DNA of 64,000 nt. Origin: an uncultured Collinsella sp. (GTDB lineage Bacteria; Actinomycetota; Coriobacteriia; Coriobacteriales; Coriobacteriaceae). Under the pieces are notes generated by a model. The model searched no databases. It was given only the letters and a program-made list of their open reading frames with translations, and had not been told where the DNA came from. This document shows, one piece after another, positions 27,301-35,429 of the stretch (the first letter of the stretch is position 1; each line of letters starts with the position of its first letter). The translations under genes and the position numbers were made by a program. The stretch lies in contig CAKUGT010000002.1 of the NCBI GenBank assembly GCA_934654795.1, positions 58,133 through 122,132 of the forward strand, written 5' to 3'.

Positions 27301-29581
27301 CGTCACAATGGAGATCATCGGCAAGAAAAATGAGATAGCGCAGCGTTGGACGAGCCCCTCAACTCAGGTGTTCACTAAGGGCACGACAATCAAGGACGCC
27401 TCTGCTGCCTACTTCGATGCTCTTGGCATCGAATCCAAGATGTACGACCAATTTGGCTATTGGGGTGTCCATAGCCTTGTTTCCCCGCTTGATGGTGTCG
27501 AGCTGTCCGGCGCTTGGTCGTTCTTTGTCAACGGAGTTCCCGCAAGCCAGATCGATAGCGACTATGTGCTCAAGTCGGGTGATAAGATCGTTTGGGCCTA
27601 TGCTGCCGGCGATACCGTGCCCGGTATCGACAGCGTTGTTGTTGACCCGAGCGCCGCGCGTCCCAACTGGGATAGCGACTGGTCGGGCTTTACGAGCGCC
27701 GACAAGGTAACCGATGCGCCTGTACCCACCAAAGACGCTGAGGCAAAATGGGTAAGCGAGCTCAAGTCTTCGAGCGAATGGAATAAGGGAATCTCTGATC
27801 CGTTGCTAGTGGGTGACTATCTCTACGTTGCCGTCGGTTCCAAGCTGCTTAAGAAGAATGTCGACACGGGTGAAACCCTTGCGGAATCGCCCTTGGCAGC
27901 AAAGATTGATTCGACTTCGCGCATGGTGTACACCGACGGCGTTGTGCTTGTTCCGCTCTCTAGTGGTCGTCTGCAGGCGCTAACGGTTGATGCGCTGGCG
28001 ACGGTTTGGGTTACCGATGAGCTGCCGGCCGGTCCGGACGGTGCCCAGCAGTCGCTTGCTTCTGTTACGGTCCGTGATGGCTATGCCTACTTTGGCACCG
28101 CTTCGGCCAGCTGGACTGATTCGAGTGGCGGCTACCTGCTTTGCGTGCGTATCACTGACGGCAAGGTCATGTGGCAGCACGAGAACGAGAACAGCAAGGG
28201 CTATTACTGGGCTGGTATGGCGTTCTCGGGCAACTACGGTGTTATTGCGGACGATTCCGGCACGGTGAGCACGATCGATCCCTCGACTGGAAAGACTGTT
28301 GCGAACCTTAAGGTTGCCGATCGCGTGCGCACGACGGTGCTGGTTGATGGATCGATCGCTTATGTCGTGAGTGCCGATGGCGTCTTGCATAAGCTCTTGA
28401 TTGCCAATAACGGAAGGCTTTCCGAGCTTGGCAAGGTAACGTTTGGTGGCAGCTCGACCTCGACACCGGTGCTGGTCAACGGCAAGATCATTGTTGGTGG
28501 TACGTCGATTGATTCCTTTAAGGGCGGCTATCAGAATAAGTACACGTATCATTACGGCCTGCTGGCAACCATAGATGCCGAGACGCTCGCGGTAGACTAT
28601 TCCATCTGCAAGGCGGATGGGAACTATATTCGCCAGGGTACTTCGGGCGGTGGCGACGTTAAGTCACAGCCGGTTGTTTCGGTTCAAAACGGTGAGACGT
28701 ACGTGTACTTTACGTCTAACAACAACCCTGGTGGCATCTATCGTTATCGCATCGGCGATGCCGAAGCAGAGCTGCTCTATACGCCGGCTGCGGAGGATCA
28801 GCAGTATTGCATGACTTCGATTTCTGTGGGGTCGGACGGCTCGCTGTACTACGTTAACGATTCAGGCAAACTGTTTGCCGTCAAGGGCAATGGTCAGAGG
28901 GTCAATCGCTATACCGTTTCATTTAATGCCAACGGCAAAGATGCAGCCATGCCCGATTCTCAGCGTGTGAAAGAGGGCAAGACGGCTACCGAGCCTGCGG
29001 ATAAGCCCCAGCTCAAGGGCTATACCTTCGGCGGTTGGTATACCGATGAGGCTTGCACGCAGGCGTATGACTTCAGCACGCCGGTGACGACCGACTTGAC
29101 GCTGTATGCCAAGTGGACCAAGAACGCCACCAACCCTGGCGGTAATGGCGGTTCTGGCTCCAACGGTTCCAACGGCGGCACCTGCAACGGTTCCGCCGCT
29201 GGCACTGGCGCGGGCGCTGGCACTGGTACTGGCTCCGGCACGAAGGGTCAGCAGGCTGGTGGCGCTATCGCCCCGGGCCAGAAGCCGACGACCAAGACGA
29301 CGGTGTCCACCAAGACAGAGACCAAAGAAAGCAAGTCCGACAAGAAGGACGAGAAGAAATCGGACAAGAAGGACGGCAAGTCCGATAAGAAGTCCGATTC
29401 CAAGTCCGATACGGGCTCTGCCTCCACGGCCACTGCCAAGAAGCCCGCCGAGGCTTCTGCGCAGGAGGCCGGCACCAACCCGCTCGCCATCGTTGGCATC
29501 GCGGCGGGCGTGATTGGCCTTGCGCTCATTGCCGTCTTTGTGCTGACCAAGCGCGGCAAGGGTGACGGTAATGCCCGATAA
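24305..29581 (+). CDS. giant cell-surface protein with Ig-like repeats, DUF4430-like domains and beta-propeller
   Basis: 1758 residues. A signal peptide (about 1-48, ending AQLWA) precedes an Ala/Asp/Thr-rich stretch, then six repeats of a beta-sandwich domain of the TYQWL-type (about 155-870). Two transcobalamin-like DUF4430 modules follow (about 873-992 with YKYWRFDINGKAANS; 995-1107 with GAWSFFVNGVPAS). Next come a PQQ-like beta-propeller (about 1143-1531), one InlB-type repeat (GYTFGGWYTDEAC), a Gly/Ser then Lys/Asp/Ser wall-spanning linker and a C-terminal membrane helix with basic tail (about 1725-1750); no LPXTG. The start at 24305 fits AGGAGA and the signal peptide; the ATG at 24224 would add 27 residues. 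B12 control and DUF4430 suggest corrinoid capture (inference). Confidence 0.85.
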   Translation: MDMFVDERQRVSHRRGAIARGVAKRGLVAFLAFAMAFGTTPAQLWADGAEGIAEAVAQATAPSEGAQATDGAADTTAAAADANDSAAGGSSETGDTGSAAPDNVSDDASDDPAAPDPASATPASEASDTTAETGDATAVASEPSVAKAASRAAATFSSNNGVSVGKSQSPSRWAGSNFTAFIQSNTTLYANVWTSSSKRASASGCTYQWLAADISNKSDADNSAFVPVEGQTGASIVLDDALRTQLNGKCLRVRITDASGNVIYGPTKGANHQKLTATNTIKAPVPAKTALDAKSYVLIQSSADDSSSISSVKAETLNPGTTLWANAYDGEAVPNKRIAAQAGWTYQWLASDVRDAEDSAYQAIPGQTGQSLTITDELASQLAGKYIRVKVVGDGQELFGPSSSFKTPSSVDYNTPGPVAASGQIALGHIVLAYNGAEFGDDYESVPSANVGDTIKAAAYYLNYDTPTDLYGSDKVDFSWWVADSADGSFEQVATGDTYTVTKECANRYLKVVAKAKKGIPGSDSCETKAGRILPKGATTLDSVAFTNASKGAKDTGSTIEACAYKAVDYSSEPVTEGVTYTWRWSSVDPSSSAFDAKTDWHVVKGKTDSSFTIPDDYAKRWVSVSATAGDNTVEATTAVAVKAAGSHELFLTYLKKIVGDQSDDAKFVYKSGEKIGVTAFEKTSAGTKGAELTSDQLTYTWQIADSAQGPFTTLTDENAHRPSFVISQKYVGKYLKCIVDGGYNTDSASTRYVIAKGDDAKAYTLTSVNVASSGNLAQVGGTLTPTANYMATGDWGDYETALPEGSLVDYRWYLADDAEGTNAHELFGVDETTGAITLPPSAEGKYAYVVANAGNNDVKSTAWLVNSSDEKSLSVNVRVVGVSKHDAGQPYDLVDWVPSASFEWSSTQKMSAWDIFAKVLDDASYSYSTDGGVPYSVTNPDKSQTLAMESTASGYKYWRFDINGKAANSYATGYYPSDGDTLELVYEDPTGTVSTQVSVTMEIIGKKNEIAQRWTSPSTQVFTKGTTIKDASAAYFDALGIESKMYDQFGYWGVHSLVSPLDGVELSGAWSFFVNGVPASQIDSDYVLKSGDKIVWAYAAGDTVPGIDSVVVDPSAARPNWDSDWSGFTSADKVTDAPVPTKDAEAKWVSELKSSSEWNKGISDPLLVGDYLYVAVGSKLLKKNVDTGETLAESPLAAKIDSTSRMVYTDGVVLVPLSSGRLQALTVDALATVWVTDELPAGPDGAQQSLASVTVRDGYAYFGTASASWTDSSGGYLLCVRITDGKVMWQHENENSKGYYWAGMAFSGNYGVIADDSGTVSTIDPSTGKTVANLKVADRVRTTVLVDGSIAYVVSADGVLHKLLIANNGRLSELGKVTFGGSSTSTPVLVNGKIIVGGTSIDSFKGGYQNKYTYHYGLLATIDAETLAVDYSICKADGNYIRQGTSGGGDVKSQPVVSVQNGETYVYFTSNNNPGGIYRYRIGDAEAELLYTPAAEDQQYCMTSISVGSDGSLYYVNDSGKLFAVKGNGQRVNRYTVSFNANGKDAAMPDSQRVKEGKTATEPADKPQLKGYTFGGWYTDEACTQAYDFSTPVTTDLTLYAKWTKNATNPGGNGGSGSNGSNGGTCNGSAAGTGAGAGTGTGSGTKGQQAGGAIAPGQKPTTKTTVSTKTETKESKSDKKDEKKSDKKDGKSDKKSDSKSDTGSASTATAKKPAEASAQEAGTNPLAIVGIAAGVIGLALIAVFVLTKRGKGDGNAR

Positions 29582-30473
29582 GCCCAAGGAGACCAACGGG
29601 CAGCAGCCCGACTCCTCGTTTATCCAGCTTGACGATGCAAAGCAAAAGGACGCCGCTTCGGCGGCGTCCGCCCCGCGGCGCAAGGCACTCGTCGGCGTTC
29701 TTACGGCTGCCTGCGTTGCGCTGATCGTCGTCTCGCTGGGATTCGTGCATCCCTCCACAAGCGGTGCCTGGTCCATCGACTGGATTGTTCAGGCCGTGAC
29801 GGGGGAGAGCGTCGTTGCCAACGACGCCAGGGGAGCTGGCTCGACTGCTGCTTCTGGCAACGCTTACTCTAAGAACTCCAAGGCTTCGGGCGACACGAAA
29901 GATAAGTCCAAGGACTCGGATGACGCCAAGGGCGATTCCGAATCTTCGGACAAGAGCTCGGATAAAAACTCGGATGGCAAAAAGTCCGGAGACCAGCGTG
30001 GCAAGAAGTCTGGCGATGTATCGGCTGCTCAGAACACCGAAACTGCCGATACTTCTAACACGTCTGGCGGTACCTCTTCGGGCGGCGGCCAATCGTCTGG
30101 CGGCGCCTCTGCTTCTAACGGCGGAACCGCCTCCTCGGGCGGCCAGGGCGGCACGCGGGAGCCCAGCTACGTCACGGTGACAGTTTCGGTCACATCGAGC
30201 GCCGTGGGCAATCCTGTGTCCGCCGGCGGCACCTATACCTTTAACGAAGGTGCCACCGTCTACGACGCCCTATGCGCGCTCGGGCTTTCCGTTAACGCGC
30301 ACGGCTCGTCGTACGGCACCTACGTCGCTGCGATTGGCGGCTTGGCCGAGAAGCAGTACGGCGGCACGAGCGGCTGGATGTATTCCGTCAACGGTTCAAC
30401 GCCCATGACGGCCTGCAGCAACTACGTTCTCTCCAACGGCGACAACGTCGTTTGGTATTACGTAACAGGCTAG
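29571..30473 (+). CDS. membrane-anchored DUF4430 (transcobalamin-like) surface protein
   Basis: 300 residues. One membrane helix (about 40-60) serves as signal anchor, followed by about 130 residues of Ser/Lys/Asp/Gly-rich wall-spanning linker and a single C-terminal DUF4430 domain (about 200-300). The domain carries the diagnostic SGWMYSVNGSTPM and SNGDNVVWYYVTG, the beta-grasp fold shared with the C-terminal half of intrinsic factor and transcobalamin. The ATG at 29571 overlaps the previous gene by 11 bases, so both are translated from the riboswitch-controlled message. Role: probably a membrane-proximal partner of the giant protein in binding B12 or a similar ligand (inference). Confidence 0.86.
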   Translation: MPDKPKETNGQQPDSSFIQLDDAKQKDAASAASAPRRKALVGVLTAACVALIVVSLGFVHPSTSGAWSIDWIVQAVTGESVVANDARGAGSTAASGNAYSKNSKASGDTKDKSKDSDDAKGDSESSDKSSDKNSDGKKSGDQRGKKSGDVSAAQNTETADTSNTSGGTSSGGGQSSGGASASNGGTASSGGQGGTREPSYVTVTVSVTSSAVGNPVSAGGTYTFNEGATVYDALCALGLSVNAHGSSYGTYVAAIGGLAEKQYGGTSGWMYSVNGSTPMTACSNYVLSNGDNVVWYYVTG

Positions 30474-30496
30474 GAGTCTTTCAATATGACGCACGG

Positions 30497-30535
30497 AACG
30501 GGCGGCTCGGGCAGTATCCGGGCCGCCCGTTTTTT
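30497..30535 (+). terminator. intrinsic terminator after DUF4430 operon
   Basis: AACGGGCGGC (30497-30506) pairs with GCCGCCCGTT (30522-30531), followed by a T run. Confidence 0.9.
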
Positions 30536-30542
30536 GATGCGA

Positions 30543-31037
30543 ACGGGACGGAGTTTCCCAAACAGGGTTCAACCGGAAACTGCGTCCCACTTTGAGGCCG
30601 GATTCCGGGATGAAGTTTCCGCAATGACGCCATCGGGAAAGTGCGTCCCATTCTGAGGTTGGAAACTGGGACACGCTTTCCCCAGAAGTGCACATTGGGA
30701 AAGTGCATCCCACTCTGAGGCTGAATTCTGGGACACACTTTCCGGTTCGAAGCCGTCGGGAAAGTATGACCCGTTTTGAGCGTTGATTCTGGGATGAACT
30801 TTCCGCTGGGGCGGCGTTGGGAAAGCGTGGCCCGTTTCAGAGGCGAATTTCGGGACGCACTTTCCCGGAGGCGCTCATTGGGAAAGCGCATCCCACTTTG
30901 GGAGCGAATTGTGGGACGCAGTTTCCGCTTCGGCTCCTACGGGAAACTGTGCCCCGTTTCAGAGACGAATTCTGGGATGTACTTTCCCCGAGAGGACCCT
31001 TTGGGAAAGCACGGCCCATTTCGGCGCCGTGGCCCGT
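30543..31037. repeat. tandem array of palindromic 61-62 bp units
   Basis: Units begin at 30574, 30635, 30697, 30758, 30819, 30880, 30941 and 31003, plus a half unit at 30543. Each has a left half-site of type GGGAAAGTGCGTCCC and, about 15 bases on, an inverted right half-site of type GGGACGCACTTTCC, then a variable 14-base spacer. Units are diverged, and all frames carry stops or frame breaks, so it is not coding. It fills the 648-bp gap between the DUF4430 operon and the gtrA gene. Confidence 0.85.
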
Positions 31038-31061
31038 CTCGTGCGTCTCTTCGGCAAACAA

Positions 31062-31096
31062 AAAACCGGCTGGAACGTGATGTCCCAGCCGGTTTT
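31062..31096. terminator. bidirectional terminator flanking the array
   Basis: A perfect 12-bp stem: AAAACCGGCTGG (31062-31073) with CCAGCCGGTTTT (31085-31096). A and T runs on each side make it suitable for both strands. It follows the minus-strand gtrA gene. Confidence 0.9.
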
Positions 31097-31120
31097 GCGT
31101 TCAAGCATATGTTCGGCAAT

Positions 31121-31528
31121 CTACGACCGTGCGCCCTCGAGGAAGAAGCGACGGCTAAAGTAGTTGTACCAGGTGACCAGGAACGTGGCGATGGCCTTCA
31201 TGGCCTGGTAGCCGATGCTCAAAAACGTGACGCCCACAAACATGTACAGGTCGTTGAGACCCAGGCCAATCACCGACAGGATGGTGAAGATCGTGAACTC
31301 GCGCTTGCGGCTCATGCCCTCGCGATGGTCGAACACGTACTTCATGCTGAGCCAGTAGTTGACCACGACGGACGTGATGAACGAAACCGTGGTGCTCATC
31401 AAAAAGTCGAGGTGAAACAGCTCGACGAGCGCAATGAGCATACCCCAGTCGATGCCAAAGGAGATAAGACCCACGACGGCGAACTTGAGGAACTGCTTGG
31501 TATGAGGTTGTGCCAGTGCCTTGCGCAC
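31121..31528 (-). CDS. GtrA-family membrane protein
   Basis: 135 residues with four membrane helices and the GtrA signature FLKFAVVGLISFGIDWG at the N-terminus and a basic RRFFLEG end. GtrA-like proteins are thought to help flip lipid-linked sugars across the membrane for wall glycan modification (established for O-antigen GtrA; general role inferred). A second GtrA gene lies 218 bases upstream on the same strand; both share the GMSRKRE/GMSRRRE loop, indicating duplication. Confidence 0.85.
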   Translation of the reverse strand: MRKALAQPHTKQFLKFAVVGLISFGIDWGMLIALVELFHLDFLMSTTVSFITSVVVNYWLSMKYVFDHREGMSRKREFTIFTILSVIGLGLNDLYMFVGVTFLSIGYQAMKAIATFLVTWYNYFSRRFFLEGARS

Positions 31529-31746
31529 GTAATCACATCCAATGCGTTGGTGAATCGAGCAGAGGATACTTTAGAGCTTTTGCAAGGGAAACGTAAGGTC
31601 TTTGCCAAGAACTATACGAACTCGCCAAATTTTCAAGAGCTAATCCGCAAACGTTGAAAATTTGCCCGTAAACGAGCAAAGTCCACGAACAACACAGCGC
31701 TCGACGCGCGTCATCCGTGGGCATCGCAAAGCTGTAAGGTTGCGAG

Positions 31747-32142
31747 TTACTTGGTCTCGTCGCCTTCCAGGAAGATCTTGCGCGTTACAAAGTTGTAGAC
31801 CATGACAAGCGCGGTGGCGCAGATCTTGGCGATATTGGCCTCGAATCCCAGGCCGGCGTTGAGTGTCAACACGATACCGTCGTTGAGTGCCAGGCCGATC
31901 ACGGACAGCACGACAAAGATAATGAACTCGCGGCGGCGGCTCATGCCCTCCTTGTGTGCAAACACGTACTTCATGCTGGCGAGGTAGTTAAAGATGAGCG
32001 AGACGATAAAGCCGCTGGTGTTGGCGATTAGGATGTTGAGGCCCAGACCGTAGTGGAGCAGATTCATAATGCCAAAGTCGATGACCGTGGCAATGACGCC
32101 GACGACGCCAAACTTCATGATCTGCGCAAGGAGCTTTTGCAT
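31747..32142 (-). CDS. GtrA-family membrane protein, paralogue
   Basis: 131 residues with four membrane helices, MKFGVVGVIATVIDFG at the N-terminus and TRKIFLEG at the end. The start at 32142 is chosen because GGCAGG lies upstream and the next in-frame codon (32205) adds a polar, unconserved stretch. It lies about 80 bases downstream of fbp on the same strand. No glycosyltransferase is adjacent, so the partner enzyme is unknown. Confidence 0.83.
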   Translation of the reverse strand: MQKLLAQIMKFGVVGVIATVIDFGIMNLLHYGLGLNILIANTSGFIVSLIFNYLASMKYVFAHKEGMSRRREFIIFVVLSVIGLALNDGIVLTLNAGLGFEANIAKICATALVMVYNFVTRKIFLEGDETK

Positions 32143-32220
32143 GGTACCTGCCTTAGGGTGGCGCCGGGACGCCGTGGGGATGACAAACTCAGCAAGTTTA
32201 GCCAATCCCCACGGGTGGAG

Positions 32221-34137
32221 CTAGGCGCGCTCCTCGATAGCACCGTTTCTATACGCATCGAGCAGCTGGCGCAGGTCCTGGATTTGGCTGCGAATCTTGG
32301 CGCCGGTATCGGTATCGCTGACCATGCGGCGGCGGTCGGCCTCGTCAAAGCGGTTGGTCTCGCTCTCGATATCCACGTTGCGCGTGAGCGCTTCGGCAAC
32401 CGTGGTAAAGGCTTGGTGCGACTTAAGGCGACATCCGCGTGAGCTCGAGATAAGCGTGTAGCCGGCGATGCCCGTCTTGGGATGGTAGGCGCGGCAGAAG
32501 CCGCCATCGATGACCAGCAGCTTGCCCTCGGCTCGGATGGGCTGCTCGCCCTTGGTGGTTTTAACGGGCGTGTGGCCGTTGATGATGTGACCGGTCGGTG
32601 AACATGCCATGGGCGCGACGCCAAACTCGCGCATGATGTCGTCGCAGACCGAGGGCGACTTGGTAAGTGTAAAGTACGGGTCCATCGGCTCGACCCAGGT
32701 GCTCGTATCGGCGATATAGGCGCGCTCAAAGGTACGCACCAGGCGTCCGCTGGCGGGTGAGTTAAAGCCGATCCACAGGTACCACATCCAGTCGAGGGCG
32801 TCGCGGTCGCCCACGCGCCAGGCGCGGCGGGCGATGTGGTCGCAAAAATCGAGATAATCGCGGCCAGCGTGCCAGGTGCCCAGGCAGTTCATGCTGCTAA
32901 AGGTGCCGTCTTCGTTGAGCGGCACGCAGCCGTGGAACAGCAGGTTGCCGTTGGCGACCTTGTACATCGAGCCATGAGAATAGAGGAAATCGATATGGCG
33001 ATGCAGGTGATCGGCGGTGACAAACTCGGACACGAGCTTGTCGATGATGTGCTGCTCCTCGGGCGTGAGCGTATAGGGGTCCGCCGGGTCGACGGTGGGG
33101 AAGTCGTTGGTCGTGAGCGGCCACACGCTGCCGTCGGCGAGCGTGACCGTGCCGGTGTCGTGATCGATCTTGTCGAGTAACAGGCGGTCGGTCATGTCGA
33201 ACTCGGGGTGGCGCTGGATAATCTGGCCCTCGAGCTTAAAGAGCAGGACGTTGATGGCCTTGATCAGCGGGGTGATGGACTCACCGGCGGTGTAGGTGGC
33301 ATCGGCAAAGGCGACAAGCTCACGCAGCGAGATGCCGTAGTCGTTCTCCAGGATCTCGTAGTTGTCGTAGCGTAGGTTGTTGCGCAGCACCGTGGCGATG
33401 CAGGCGGGCTCACCGGCCGCAGCGCCCATCCACAGCAGGTCGTGGTTGCCCCACTGGATGTCGAGTGAATGGTAGGTGAGCAGACGGTCCATAATCTTGG
33501 CCGCGCCGCCGCCGCGGTCGAAGATGTCGCCCACCAGGTGCAGGTGGTCGACGGCCAGGCGCTTGATGAGCGAGGCGAGCGACTCGATAAAGTCGTCGGC
33601 GCTGGCGGTCTCCAGAATGGACTCCACGATGCGCTCGTGATAACGCACGCGATAGTTGTTCTCGTCCGGATGCGTGTGCAGCAGCTCGTCGATGATGTAG
33701 GCGTAATCGCGTGGGATGGCCTTACGCACCTTGGAGCGCGTATAGCGGCTCGAAAGCGAGCGGGCGACCATGATGAGCTGGTCAAGCATCGTCTTGTACC
33801 AGGTGGGCGAGTCCTCGCGCCGGCTGCGGACTAGCTCGATCTTCTCGCGCGGGTAGTAGATGAGTGTGCACAGCTCGCCCTTCTCGTCAAAGGAGAGCGT
33901 GTCGCCAAAGATCTCGTCGACATGTTCGCGCACGACGCCCGAGCAGTTGTTGAGGATGTGCATAAAGGCTTCGTACTCGCCATGCACGTCGCTCATAAAA
34001 TGCTCGGTGCCCTTTGGCAGGTTGAGGATGGCCGAGAGGTTGATGATCTCGGTAAACGCGGATTGCTCGGTGGGAAACTGTCTCGACAGCAGACGCAGAT
34101 ACTTGAAGTCTTGCGGATTGCGATCGAATGCGACCAT
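32221..34137 (-). CDS. fbp: fructose-1,6-bisphosphatase, class III
   Basis: 638 residues, normal for the Firmicute-type class III enzyme. It hydrolyses fructose-1,6-bisphosphate to fructose-6-phosphate in gluconeogenesis. The metallophosphatase motifs are intact: FMSDVHGEYE (about 48), LVGDIFDRGG, WGNHDLLW and INGHTPVK. The start at 34137 is chosen for GGAAGGTG six bases upstream. A 10-bp inverted repeat at 34165-34194 in its leader may be regulatory. Confidence 0.95.
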   Translation of the reverse strand: MVAFDRNPQDFKYLRLLSRQFPTEQSAFTEIINLSAILNLPKGTEHFMSDVHGEYEAFMHILNNCSGVVREHVDEIFGDTLSFDEKGELCTLIYYPREKIELVRSRREDSPTWYKTMLDQLIMVARSLSSRYTRSKVRKAIPRDYAYIIDELLHTHPDENNYRVRYHERIVESILETASADDFIESLASLIKRLAVDHLHLVGDIFDRGGGAAKIMDRLLTYHSLDIQWGNHDLLWMGAAAGEPACIATVLRNNLRYDNYEILENDYGISLRELVAFADATYTAGESITPLIKAINVLLFKLEGQIIQRHPEFDMTDRLLLDKIDHDTGTVTLADGSVWPLTTNDFPTVDPADPYTLTPEEQHIIDKLVSEFVTADHLHRHIDFLYSHGSMYKVANGNLLFHGCVPLNEDGTFSSMNCLGTWHAGRDYLDFCDHIARRAWRVGDRDALDWMWYLWIGFNSPASGRLVRTFERAYIADTSTWVEPMDPYFTLTKSPSVCDDIMREFGVAPMACSPTGHIINGHTPVKTTKGEQPIRAEGKLLVIDGGFCRAYHPKTGIAGYTLISSSRGCRLKSHQAFTTVAEALTRNVDIESETNRFDEADRRRMVSDTDTGAKIRSQIQDLRQLLDAYRNGAIEERA

Positions 34138-34164
34138 GAAACACCTTCCGATAGGGCTGGTAAA

Positions 34165-34194
34165 ACTGATAAACAGCGTCAAACGTTTATCAGT
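34165..34194. promoter_or_regulatory. dyad in the fbp leader
   Basis: Perfect arms ACTGATAAAC (34165-34174) and GTTTATCAGT (34185-34194), 28 bases before the fbp start. It could be an operator or an mRNA hairpin. The rest of the AT-rich divergent gap 34138-34457 shows no other clear element. Confidence 0.45.
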
Positions 34195-34457
34195 ATGCGC
34201 CGCTTTTGTTTCGATTTTGCGCCAGCGGCTGAATTGTCGGCTGAACGGTTTGGTAAATCGATTTAGTGAAGGTAGATATGGCGGTTGGGTGGAGACGATA
34301 GAGGGTGTTTTCTCAGATATTTATGCGTGGGGTCGGTGGAAACAATGGTGGTAAAGATGTTCGCTATTTTTGGTTCGATTTGGTAAATAGTGGACATATG
34401 TACCGTATGTAGGCTCACTGTGCGATAATTTGCGCAGCAATGAGTAAGGAGCCCCAT

Positions 34458-35348
34458 ATGAGTGATTTTGTCCTGACCTGTGAATCCGCCGCCGATCGAA
34501 CTCGGGAGTTCTTTGAATCGCGCAATATCCCTGTCGTGTGTTTTCATTACGAGCTCGACGATGTTGTCTATACGGACGATCTGTATCAGTCGATTACGCC
34601 GGACGAGTTTTTTGCCCAGATTGCCGCAGGCGCCATGCCCAAGACGTCTCAGGTGAGCGTGGGTGAGTACGAGGAGTTTTGGGAGCCGCTTGTTGCCGAG
34701 GGTAAAGACGTGCTGCACCTGACGTTGTCGTCGGGTATTTCGGGTACGTATGGCTCGGCTTGCGTTGCGGCGCAGATGCTTGCGGATCGCTATCCCCAGG
34801 GCGGCAAGGTGCGCGTCATCGATTCGCTGGCGGCGTCTTCGGGCTTTGGCCTGCTGGCGGAATGTGCCGCCGACGTGCGCGATAGCGGGGCTTCACTCGA
34901 CGAGACGGCTGCCTGGATCGAGGAGCACAAGCTCAACCTGCACCACTGGTTCTTCTCGACCGATCTGTCGAGCTACCTGCGCGGCGGTCGCATTTCGGCT
35001 GCGAGCGCGATCATCGGCACGGCGCTTAAGATTTGCCCGCTTATGACGGTCGATTGCGAAGGTGGGCTGTCGCCACGTGAGAAGATTCGCACTAAGAAGC
35101 GCGCGATTTCCGAGATGGCTAAGACCATGATGGCACACGTGCAGGACGGTGCGGATTATTCGGGTAAGTGCGTCATGTCGCACTCGGCGTGCCGCGAGGA
35201 TGCCGAGGCAGTTGCGGCGCTGATCGAGGAACAGATTCCGCAGCTTAAAGGCAAGATTGAGATCAATAACATCGGTACTCTGATTGGCTCGCATACCGGA
35301 CCTGGTACGGTGGCGCTCTTCTTTATGGGCGACAAGCGCGTGGATTAG
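34458..35348 (+). CDS. DegV-family fatty-acid-binding protein
   Basis: 296 residues. DegV (FakB-like) proteins bind a fatty acid and present it to FakA kinase. Visible family features are SDFVLTCESAADRT, PKTSQVSVGEY, LTLSSGISGTY and SYLRGGRIS. The ATG at 34458 is preferred: AAGGAG lies seven bases upstream, and the earlier ATG at 34440 precedes it. A second DegV is encoded at 52901-53761, so the organism has at least two, probably with different acyl preferences (inference). No fakA is in the window. Confidence 0.9.
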   Translation: MSDFVLTCESAADRTREFFESRNIPVVCFHYELDDVVYTDDLYQSITPDEFFAQIAAGAMPKTSQVSVGEYEEFWEPLVAEGKDVLHLTLSSGISGTYGSACVAAQMLADRYPQGGKVRVIDSLAASSGFGLLAECAADVRDSGASLDETAAWIEEHKLNLHHWFFSTDLSSYLRGGRISAASAIIGTALKICPLMTVDCEGGLSPREKIRTKKRAISEMAKTMMAHVQDGADYSGKCVMSHSACREDAEAVAALIEEQIPQLKGKIEINNIGTLIGSHTGPGTVALFFMGDKRVD

Positions 35349-35389
35349 TTTGCCCCATCACATCGCTGCATGATTGCTCAAACGAAAAC

Positions 35390-35417
35390 GGCCCGCCTCA
35401 CGTTTGTGGGGCGGGCC
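35390..35417. terminator. terminator between convergent genes
   Basis: GGCCCGCC (35390-35397) pairs with GGCGGGCC (35410-35417), with further pairing of CAC and GTG inside. On the minus strand it is followed by GTTTTCGTTT, so it best serves the minus-strand gene. Confidence 0.8.
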
Positions 35418-35429
35418 TTGCTGTTGGGG

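Noticed and set aside
30543..31037. Possible CRISPR array
   Set aside because: Units are palindromic over most of their 61 bp, diverged from one another, spacers are only about 14 bases, and no cas genes are present.
30776..31657. Plus-strand frame through the palindromic array
   Set aside because: It is read from the repeats and the antisense of gtrA; repeated frames in such arrays are not genes.
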